23,031 nt of DNA from an uncultured Eubacteriales bacterium (GTDB lineage Bacteria; Bacillota; Clostridia; Oscillospirales; Acutalibacteraceae). This document shows positions 16,298-23,031 of the stretch, in pieces (the first letter of the stretch is position 1; the number at the start of each line of letters is the position of its first letter). The notes under the pieces are model-generated. The model ran no database searches and had not been told where the DNA came from. It was given only the letters and a program-made list of their open reading frames with translations. Position numbers and translations under genes: made by a program. Location of the stretch: NCBI GenBank assembly GCA_934486705.1, contig CAKSQS010000040.1, positions 1-23,031 of the forward strand, written 5' to 3'.

Positions 16298-16927
16298 TTA
16301 AAGTCTAAATGACATTTCATTAAAAACCGTTACGCAAAACACATAAACGTTATGTAATAAAGTAAAAAACAACAATAAAAGAAAAATAACAATAACAATA
16401 CCGATTGCAGTGAACAAAAGCGTTGCAATATTTTTTAATATTGTAAATTGATGTATGCTCATTGTGCCTATAAAAAGCAGCAACCCGCTCCATGCACAAA
16501 GCAGGAACATCATTACATAGTAAAAGAATGCTTCCTCATTTGTAAACAAATGCCCAGCCAGTGTAAGCGGAATTGATACCATGGCATACGGCAGCATAGA
16601 GTAGCACGAAACTATCCATATTTCGGAAAAACGTCCTTTTCCGTCCAAAAGCGTGCAGAAAAGCCAATTTGACAGTGAGAATAGCAAAAGCAGCCCTATA
16701 CAACCCGCAAGCGACCATAAAAGATTGACATCTTCCGTTTTTCCTTTTCTGAAAAGAAAAGCCGAAAGCACCTGATTAACCACTACCGCCGCGCAAAAGA
16801 GAGCGCAAACCGCATTTGCAAGCTTTAAAGAGCCTTTACGGTTGAATTTCATCTCTTCAAAACCGGTCACGGGGTGAAATAATATATAAAACAAATATCT
16901 TGTCGGCGACATTTCACCGTACTTCAT
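16298..16927 (-). CDS. Yip1-family integral membrane protein
   Basis: 209 aa with about five hydrophobic segments (near 36-56, 69-90, 105-125, 135-155 and 168-195). It carries the Yip1-like core SNWLFCTLLDGKGRFSEIW followed by SYSMLPY-type residues CYSMLPYAMV. The N-terminal HPVTGFEEMKF is also typical of bacterial members. Function is unknown in bacteria; eukaryotic Yip1 proteins act in membrane trafficking, which should not be transferred. Its ATG overlaps the stop of the NHL/TPR gene by 4 nt, so the two are made together and may form a membrane complex. The next gene downstream, the DUF5696 protein, starts 30 nt away. Confidence 0.77.
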   Translation of the reverse strand: MKYGEMSPTRYLFYILFHPVTGFEEMKFNRKGSLKLANAVCALFCAAVVVNQVLSAFLFRKGKTEDVNLLWSLAGCIGLLLLFSLSNWLFCTLLDGKGRFSEIWIVSCYSMLPYAMVSIPLTLAGHLFTNEEAFFYYVMMFLLCAWSGLLLFIGTMSIHQFTILKNIATLLFTAIGIVIVIFLLLLFFTLLHNVYVFCVTVFNEMSFRL

Positions 16928-18414
16928 CCCTGTTTCCCCCTCTTTTTGGAACGGATATGCCGATATACGGCCTTACCGATTTTTTTAAACATGCCCGACT
17001 TTATACCGAACACCGCGATAACCGTAACGGCAAGCACCGATGTGAAATAAAGTCCTATATTCTTTTTAAGCCTTTCGTTTCGGTACTCCTTGTACGCCTC
17101 GGAATAATGCGCGCGGTCGCCCGAAAGTTCAAAATACTCCATTGCCCGCTTATATTCCCCGAACTGATAAAGCGCTTTACCGTAGCCGAGGTTGGCAAGA
17201 TAGCTGCCCGCGTCATACCGCAGCACCTCCTGCCACAGAGGCAGGGATTCCGAAAAGCGGCCGTCCATATATACGTCTATCGCGTTATACAAAGCAGTTC
17301 CGTATTCGGTTAAGGTGAAAACCGTAAAGCTGCCTTTTTTCCCGTCCAGCACCACAATATCGTTACCGTTAAATGTAAGCGCAACAGGGTCTGCAAAGCA
17401 GCCCTTAAAGCTGCCCTGACCGCCGAAAACCGAAAGCAGGTCTCCCTCGCGGCTGTAAAGGAACACCTTTGCATCGGTCCTGTCTAATGCGGCAAATACC
17501 GTTTTTTCGCAAACCGAAATCGATTCAAGCGAGGAATAGCGGCTTTTACCGTTATATTCATAAGGCTCATAATCGCCGAAAAAGAGCTTTTTACCGTCGG
17601 TTCCGTTTAAAATGTTGTTCCCCAAGGGATTTAGCTTTTTTATTCTTCCGTCGGGGGATTTTGAGGAGGCTACACAGGTGTAAACAAAATCCTCCTCGTC
17701 AATATCAAGCGATGAATACTGCACCGGAACATAACGCGACATTTTTGAGCGCTGTTCCTTTGTGGCAAGCTTTTTCCAAAGATTTTCCGTTATTATCTTA
17801 AGCGTAGGCTCAACGGTATTGCTGCCGTAAAAGCCGGTGAAATTTAAATCCTCGTCAAAAACAACCGCGCCCTGATAAATTCCGTCGCACAGGACATACA
17901 GCACTCCCGTGCCCGTAACAACCAGATCCTCAGGTAAAAATTCCTTATCCTGCGGGAAAAGCTCGGATTCGGGCTTTGTTAAAATTCGCCCTATTTCTCC
18001 GTCGTTGTCGCAAACCAAAATCCGCCTGTTTCCGTTATCGGAAATATAAAGCGTTCCGTCGGCCGATACAAAAACATTTGTCGGGGAATTTAAGGTCTGC
18101 TTTTTGCCCTTAAATGAAAACTCGGTGTAAACCCGTACCGTGCGGTACTCGGAATCCAGCATTATAATACGGTTATTTTTACAGTCGGTGATATAAATAT
18201 TACCGTCATTTCCGCTTGTAATATCCGTCGGGGAATTCAATTCTCCCGTTCCTAAATCCTTACCGTCTGCCGTAAGCAATGCGGTGTAAACATCCGCTGA
18301 GTCTGTCGGCTCGTTATATGCGTTGTATGTATATGTTCGGTACGCACGGGCGCTTACGGAAAGGCTGCCGGCAACGGCAATAAGAGCTGCAATAATGCAA
18401 ACAATTCGTTTCAA
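16924..18414 (-). CDS. Secreted NHL-repeat propeller with TPR region and C-terminal membrane anchor
   Basis: 496 aa. A signal peptide (MKRIVCIIAALIAVAGSLSVSA) is followed by NHL/beta-propeller repeats over about 55-365. Two clear examples are LNSPTDITSGNDGNIYITDC (59-78) and LNSPTNVFVSADGTLYISDN (108-127). A TPR-like helical part follows (about 370-440; VYMDGRFSESLPLWQEVL, GKALYQFGEYKRAMEYFE). A membrane helix at about 453-471 precedes a strongly basic tail (KKIGKAVYRHIRSKKRGK). The topology implied is propeller and TPR outside, anchor, short cytosolic tail. A binding or scaffolding role is likelier than catalysis; a lactonase-like activity cannot be excluded because propellers of this class include gluconolactonases. 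It lies 17 nt after permease pair B and overlaps the Yip1 gene by 4 nt. Confidence 0.75.
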   Translation of the reverse strand: MKRIVCIIAALIAVAGSLSVSARAYRTYTYNAYNEPTDSADVYTALLTADGKDLGTGELNSPTDITSGNDGNIYITDCKNNRIIMLDSEYRTVRVYTEFSFKGKKQTLNSPTNVFVSADGTLYISDNGNRRILVCDNDGEIGRILTKPESELFPQDKEFLPEDLVVTGTGVLYVLCDGIYQGAVVFDEDLNFTGFYGSNTVEPTLKIITENLWKKLATKEQRSKMSRYVPVQYSSLDIDEEDFVYTCVASSKSPDGRIKKLNPLGNNILNGTDGKKLFFGDYEPYEYNGKSRYSSLESISVCEKTVFAALDRTDAKVFLYSREGDLLSVFGGQGSFKGCFADPVALTFNGNDIVVLDGKKGSFTVFTLTEYGTALYNAIDVYMDGRFSESLPLWQEVLRYDAGSYLANLGYGKALYQFGEYKRAMEYFELSGDRAHYSEAYKEYRNERLKKNIGLYFTSVLAVTVIAVFGIKSGMFKKIGKAVYRHIRSKKRGKQG

Positions 18415-18431
18415 AGCATTTCCCCCTTCCG

Positions 18432-19325
18432 TTAATCCTTCATTCCGGAATGAGACATCGTTTCCAAAATCTGCGACTGCGAGCAGACGAAGATAAGAAT
18501 AGGCGGAATCATCAGTATTACCGCCGCCGCGGAAGCCTCTCCCATACGGACAATACCGCCGTCGCTTATTTGGTGCAGCATTGTCGGTAAAACCTTGAGT
18601 GATTCATCGTAAATATAGTTTGAACCCTCATCGTTCCAAACGGTTTGGAACGAGAAAATAATACAGGTAAGCCACGCGGGCTTTACATTGGGCATAACTA
18701 TACGCCAAAATATTTTTAGCGAGCCTGCACCGTCCACCCTTGCAGCCTCTATCATCGCGTCGGGAATCCCCGTAATAAACTGCTTCATAAGGAAAAGCCC
18801 GAGGGAAGAGCCTATTGCCGGAAAAATAATCGCAAACTGCGTATCAATAAGGCCCAGCCGCGATAAAACAATATAAAGCGGCAGTGCGGTTACCTGTGTG
18901 GTAAACAAAAGCGAAACCACAATAAAATCAAAATAGCCCTTTGAACCGGGAAATTTGAATTTTGCCAGCGGGAATGCCGCCATTGATGCGAAAATCACAT
19001 GCAGCCCGGTTGCAATAAGAGTAACAAAGGCGCTGTTCCACAAATACCTTGTAAACGGTACACGAGACTCTTCAATCAAATCAAAAAGAGAAAGGTAGTT
19101 ATCTCCTGTGGGGCTTGTAACAAAAAAACGCGGCGGGTAAATGAAAATTTCGTCTACCGGCTTGACAGACTGGATTATCGCATACAAAAACGGCAAAAAC
19201 ATCAGGCTGCCTGTAATAATCAAAAATATAAGTAAAGCTGCGCTTCCCGCGCGGGAACGCGAAATTTTTCGACTGCCCGTTTCGCGTATTTTAACCTTTT
19301 TTTCGGTATTTTTCACATTCAGCAT
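18432..19325 (-). CDS. CUT1 carbohydrate ABC permease, MalG type (pair B)
   Basis: 297 aa with six predicted membrane segments after a basic N-terminal tail. The EAA loop is IEAARVDGAGSLKIFWRIVM (about 195-215) and the C-terminal loop faces the binding protein. It follows its MalF-type partner by 23 nt, with an AAGGGGGAAGGG purine tract before the ATG. Pair B sits directly next to the large solute-binding protein and is therefore its most likely membrane partner. The primary sequence is clearly different from pair A, so this is not a recent tandem duplication. Confidence 0.95.
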   Translation of the reverse strand: MLNVKNTEKKVKIRETGSRKISRSRAGSAALLIFLIITGSLMFLPFLYAIIQSVKPVDEIFIYPPRFFVTSPTGDNYLSLFDLIEESRVPFTRYLWNSAFVTLIATGLHVIFASMAAFPLAKFKFPGSKGYFDFIVVSLLFTTQVTALPLYIVLSRLGLIDTQFAIIFPAIGSSLGLFLMKQFITGIPDAMIEAARVDGAGSLKIFWRIVMPNVKPAWLTCIIFSFQTVWNDEGSNYIYDESLKVLPTMLHQISDGGIVRMGEASAAAVILMIPPILIFVCSQSQILETMSHSGMKD

Positions 19326-19348
19326 AAGCCCTTCCCCCTTTCGTATAT

Positions 19349-20263
19349 TTAAGCATCGTTAAATCTCCGTAAAACTGCTTTTACTATTTGGTTCATTAAA
19401 AACATCATTAAAAACAAAACCGTCGCTATCGCGCAGGCATATCCCATTTCGTAGCGGTTGTTGCCGTAGTCCATAATGTGGGTCACAATCGTAGAGGCAC
19501 AGTAATCGGTTGACGGAAAGCCCGCCAGGGCGTTACAAATAGCGCCGACCGAAAAAGAGCTTGAAATCTGCATTACGGCGGCAAACATCATTGAAGGTCC
19601 CATTGACGGAAGCGTGATTTTTATAAGCTCCTGAAAACGGTTGCGTATTCCGTCTATTGCGCCTGCCTCATAAAGGCTACGGTCTACGCCCTGCAGTCCC
19701 GCAATAAGTGCTAAAAACGATGTTCCGAGAGACAGCCATATCTGCACAACTATAATTATTCCCAGCGCGTATTTCGGATTTGTGAACCACAGTACCGGTT
19801 CTTCAATCAATCCGAGCCGCAAAAGCGTGCTGTTTACAAGCCCGTAGCTGTCGCCGCTGAAAATGTAGCTCCAAATCACATATAATGAACCCGATATTGA
19901 CGGCGCATAGAAAATAAGCGTCATAACATTCCGCATTACCGGTCCGAATTCGTTTATCATCCATGCAAAAAGAATACAGAGAAAGTAGCTTATAGGTCCT
20001 GTAATAACGGCAAACACAAGCGTATTTTTTAAGGATTTCAAAAAAATCTCATCCTCTAAAAACAAACGGGTGTAATTAAAAAATCCGCGGAACTGCGCCG
20101 GCTGCAATAAATTAAAGTATGTAAAGCTCAAATAAATTGCAACGCATATGGGAATAACAGTAAAGGTAAGGAAAAATACCGAATAAGGAGCGAGCATTAA
20201 ATAGTTTTCGGTGTTTTTGCGGATTTCCCTGCCGAGATAACGGATATTCGATTCTTTTTTCAT
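19349..20263 (-). CDS. CUT1 sugar ABC permease, MalF type (pair B)
   Basis: 304 aa with six predicted membrane segments. The EAA loop is LYEAGAIDGIRNRFQELIKI (about 195-215). The ATG overlaps the solute-binding-protein stop codon by 4 nt (ATGA), tying stoichiometry of receptor and channel. It should heterodimerise with the MalG-type protein downstream and recruit an ATPase encoded outside this window. Confidence 0.95.
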   Translation of the reverse strand: MKKESNIRYLGREIRKNTENYLMLAPYSVFFLTFTVIPICVAIYLSFTYFNLLQPAQFRGFFNYTRLFLEDEIFLKSLKNTLVFAVITGPISYFLCILFAWMINEFGPVMRNVMTLIFYAPSISGSLYVIWSYIFSGDSYGLVNSTLLRLGLIEEPVLWFTNPKYALGIIIVVQIWLSLGTSFLALIAGLQGVDRSLYEAGAIDGIRNRFQELIKITLPSMGPSMMFAAVMQISSSFSVGAICNALAGFPSTDYCASTIVTHIMDYGNNRYEMGYACAIATVLFLMMFLMNQIVKAVLRRFNDA

Positions 20264-23031
20264 TTTCCGTTTTCTCCCTTCAGTCCGAATTCCTCGCGCT
20301 TCCGCTCAAGCTCATTGTTAATTTCAGTATTATATTTATAAAGCACCTCACGCGGGTTTGAGTTATTAACCGTAACCTTTCTGTAAGCGTTATAAATATT
20401 TCGTGTCACATAATAGCTTGCAATGCTTTGCGGAATACCCTTTGCGGCATTCAACTGCTTCAAAATCACCGAGCTTTCACGCACAGTCCACGGGAGTTCC
20501 GGCACGGCAGCCAAATTTGCGCTGTTATACCGCGCCGATTCGCCTATAAGCGCCTCCATATTCCGCCCGTACTCCGCCTGCGCCTTTGCGCTTGCAAACC
20601 ACTTAACAAATTTCCATGCCGCCTGCTTGCTTTTGCAGTTATTCATAATAACCGCGGCTGTGCAGGAAACCGCCGTGGAGCGATCGACAGAGCCGTCCTC
20701 CCTTACCGTTCCCGGAACGGGAACCATAGTCCACATTCCCGATATTTCGGGTGCCGCAACCGCCAGCTTGTTATACATTGTGTAGGCCTCAATGCCTATG
20801 GGTATTTCTCCCGAACGGAAACGGTTATAAAAATCGTAATCTATCGGCACATCGTATTTTGTGTAATAGCCCGTCCATTCCTTAAAGGCGTCAAGCGCCG
20901 TTTCACTGTCGAATACGGTAGCCGAAGCATCATCATTGTAATAATTCTGCCCGTTTTGCAAAAGCAGGCTGTTAAATACGCAAAAGCCGCCGCCGTCAAT
21001 AGTAACCTTTGGCAGACCTATATTCATATTGCTGCGCTGCAGGGTAGGAATGAGCTTATAAAGCTCCCCCCAGGTTTTGGGTATTGAAAGACCCAATTCC
21101 TCAAAAATATCCGTTCTTACAAACATCATATTCATATCGGCGGTCATAGGTATTCCGTATAAGCCGCCGTTATAACGAAAGCCCACGGTTTCTTCATATG
21201 AAAACTCTTTGAGCAGCTCATCGCAGCCATCAAGCGAGGATAACTCCGCCAATGCGCCGCGTACCGCAAGGTTGACAGGCTGGTCGGCGGCAATATATAA
21301 AGCAACGTCAGGTCCTGTTCCGGCGTAGGTTGCCTGTATTAAAGAGCCTTTTGAAAGCTTTATCTGCACGGCAATATTATTGTTCTTTGAAAAATCGTTA
21401 TCAACCAGTTCACGAACCACCTGTGCCTGATCTCGGCTTATTGAAACCCAAACGTCAATTTTATCGGCGTCGGCGGCTGCGTCGCCCACAGAATTATAAT
21501 CGGTTGTAAACGAGCCTATAAACTGCCTGAAACCGAAGGCTATATTTTTAAAGAACCCGACAGAGGTATCGGTATATTCGCCGCTCGCCGGCTTTATCTC
21601 TATATAGTCAAGCTCTAAGGGCTGCTCCTTTAGCCTTACAACAAGGGATGAAAGGCTGCTTATATTATCCGAAAAGCCGGAAATGGATTCGGTAATTTTA
21701 TCGGCGTCCTCTATGTAGCCGCCAAGCTGCGCCACCAATCGTTGAAGGGTTGCGGTGTCGCTGTCTCTGCCGCCGTATTTTTTTTGCAGAGCGTCATACT
21801 GCTCTTTAAGTATATCCCGCTGCTTTGTCATATCCTCAATTAAATTGGGAATTTCCTTATCAAGGTTGTAGTCTCTGTAAGCGTCGGGCGAAGTGCCTGT
21901 AAGCATAATTACGCTGCGGTAAATTCGGTTTAATTGCAGCACGCTTTCCTGCAGCGCCTCGGTAAGCTCGGCGGTATCGCCCGGTATTACCTGCATTGCA
22001 ATGGAATGAACGCCTTTTGTAAAATAAAAGCCGTAATCCTTTACACCGTTTCCGAGCGTTTTAAAATACCAGCTGCGCGCGTAGTTAAAATCAATTTGTG
22101 AAAGCTCCTTAAAAGGAACGACGCCGTCGATATATATTTTTCGCGATGAAGCATACCCGCGGTGGTAATTCTGGCGCACGCGCATACCTATGTTATAGTA
22201 GCCCTCGGTTTTAATTTCAAATTCCCAATATATCCACTGACCCTCGGTCTGCCAGTTATAATCACCTACGGTGTTGTATCTTGTAAGCACCGGATCGGAC
22301 GGCATGGTTTCGGCGTGGCTTCTGTCCTCCATAGGAACTATTGAGGAGTCGGAGCGGTACTTCATTTTCTCGCCCTGAATAATCAGCGAGTCCGCCTTAT
22401 CGGCGCTCTCGCCCCCCGAAACCGCAGCCGAATAGCTCTCATAGCTTTCGGGCTCTTCCTCACCCTCAAGCGTTATTGAGGAAATAAGCAGATCGGTGCT
22501 TATGCCTATAAGCTCAACGGTGTTTTCACCCTCAAAAAAGGCAAATTCATACGGTTCGTTGCTGACGCCCTCACTGTCGGACAGAAAAGCCTCCTGCCAT
22601 TTTACCACCTGAACCGCCGCGGGGCGTTTTTCGTTCCCTGCGCTGTCAACGGCAAAGTCGTCGGTCTCGTTTTTCCATATTTTAGAAAGTCCTACATCCT
22701 GACATGCGGTAAACGGATATTCGCCGTTGATTTTAAGCCCCAGACTTATGCTGCTGTTGCTTTCAAGGGCGCAGTAACGGATTTTCAGGCGATAACGCGC
22801 CCCTTTAGATACATTAAACCGCCAAAGCACGGAGGAATCCTTTTCGGACGTTACCCACCGAATAATCTTTCCGCTTTCTTGCTCGGCGATATTTTCCAAA
22901 GAAATATTATCGCCTGCAATTTCTGCGCAGTCGGCCGCGTAAAGCGAAAGCTTTTCGCCGGGGTTTGACGGAACGGAGCCTGTATTGCGGCAATATTCAG
23001 GATATGTCACCTGATCGGAAGCGGATATATT
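20260..23031 (-). CDS. Large modular extracellular solute-binding protein (5' end outside window)
   Basis: At least 923 aa, about twice a normal CUT1 binding protein. The frame is open to the window edge (seven further codons, NISASDQ, before the GTG at 23010), and no signal peptide is present, so the true start lies upstream and that GTG is an internal valine. Numbered from it: a first beta-sandwich, CBM-like region (about 20-182), a second one (about 207-345; WQTEGQWIYWEFEI), a helical coiled-coil-like segment (about 345-465), then a type-1 sugar-binding fold (about 517-880) with GTGPDVALYIA, YGIPMTADMNMMFVRTD and PKTWGELYKLIPTL. It delivers ligand to permease pair B, with which it overlaps by 4 nt. 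The N-terminal modules may grip a long polysaccharide or the cell wall; that is inference. Confidence 0.88.
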   Translation of the reverse strand, partial: NISASDQVTYPEYCRNTGSVPSNPGEKLSLYAADCAEIAGDNISLENIAEQESGKIIRWVTSEKDSSVLWRFNVSKGARYRLKIRYCALESNSSISLGLKINGEYPFTACQDVGLSKIWKNETDDFAVDSAGNEKRPAAVQVVKWQEAFLSDSEGVSNEPYEFAFFEGENTVELIGISTDLLISSITLEGEEEPESYESYSAAVSGGESADKADSLIIQGEKMKYRSDSSIVPMEDRSHAETMPSDPVLTRYNTVGDYNWQTEGQWIYWEFEIKTEGYYNIGMRVRQNYHRGYASSRKIYIDGVVPFKELSQIDFNYARSWYFKTLGNGVKDYGFYFTKGVHSIAMQVIPGDTAELTEALQESVLQLNRIYRSVIMLTGTSPDAYRDYNLDKEIPNLIEDMTKQRDILKEQYDALQKKYGGRDSDTATLQRLVAQLGGYIEDADKITESISGFSDNISSLSSLVVRLKEQPLELDYIEIKPASGEYTDTSVGFFKNIAFGFRQFIGSFTTDYNSVGDAAADADKIDVWVSISRDQAQVVRELVDNDFSKNNNIAVQIKLSKGSLIQATYAGTGPDVALYIAADQPVNLAVRGALAELSSLDGCDELLKEFSYEETVGFRYNGGLYGIPMTADMNMMFVRTDIFEELGLSIPKTWGELYKLIPTLQRSNMNIGLPKVTIDGGGFCVFNSLLLQNGQNYYNDDASATVFDSETALDAFKEWTGYYTKYDVPIDYDFYNRFRSGEIPIGIEAYTMYNKLAVAAPEISGMWTMVPVPGTVREDGSVDRSTAVSCTAAVIMNNCKSKQAAWKFVKWFASAKAQAEYGRNMEALIGESARYNSANLAAVPELPWTVRESSVILKQLNAAKGIPQSIASYYVTRNIYNAYRKVTVNNSNPREVLYKYNTEINNELERKREEFGLKGENGK

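Noticed and set aside
16291..16305. Near-perfect palindrome GACTTTATTAAAGTC at the Yip1 gene stop codon
   Set aside because: Hairpin arms are only about five pairs of weak AT-rich stem with no U-run, and it overlaps coding sequence; probably chance.
1..23031. CRISPR array, tRNA, insertion sequence, prophage or attachment sites
   Set aside because: No regularly spaced repeats, tRNA-like folds, transposase or integrase signatures were seen on either strand.

Overview
The window carries two tandem gene blocks, all on the minus strand, so transcription runs from high to low coordinates. Base composition is moderate. The gene content suggests an anaerobic Clostridia-type Bacillota, possibly a gut Oscillospiraceae or Christensenellales relative. 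The supporting points are a B. subtilis-type PurF with putative Fe-S cysteines, a stand-alone AICAR transformylase beside a PurO-type IMP cyclohydrolase, CUT1 sugar permeases with no local ATPase, a membrane-anchored AraC regulator, and GGAGG-type ribosome binding sites. The lineage is an inference from gene content only.

Block 1 (23031 down to 7715) is a carbohydrate-uptake operon. Its order is: a very large modular solute-binding protein (5' end outside the window), MalF-type and MalG-type permeases (pair B), a secreted NHL-propeller/TPR protein with a C-terminal membrane anchor, a Yip1-family membrane protein, a secreted DUF5696-type protein (possible glycosidase), a second MalF/MalG-type permease pair (pair A), a two-TM sensor/AraC-family regulator, and a cytoplasmic GH78-type alpha-L-rhamnosidase. 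Genes overlap by 4 nt or lie about 17-50 nt apart, so this looks like one transcript. A plausible model is that a glycan fragment, probably containing rhamnose, is bound and processed outside the cell, imported through one or both permease pairs, and de-rhamnosylated inside. The Yip1/NHL/DUF5696 trio is the least understood part and the best candidate for undescribed biology.

Block 2 (7701 down to 1) is a purine operon. It has its own promoter (TTGACA and an extended -10 TGATATAAT, 18-nt spacer), a ZTP (pfl) riboswitch whose 3' strand overlaps a strong intrinsic terminator, and then purE-purC-purF-purM-purN-purO-purH(AICARFT domain only)-purD and the first codons of what looks like purL. The encoded enzymes cover PRPP to IMP except PurB, PurK and the remainder of PurL. 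ZTP accumulates when 10-formyl-THF is short, so the operon is expected to switch on when formyl-folate limits the PurN and PurH steps.

No tRNA, rRNA, CRISPR array, insertion sequence, integrase or attachment site was seen. No gene-free stretch exceeds 300 bases; the longest is the 183-nt purE leader.
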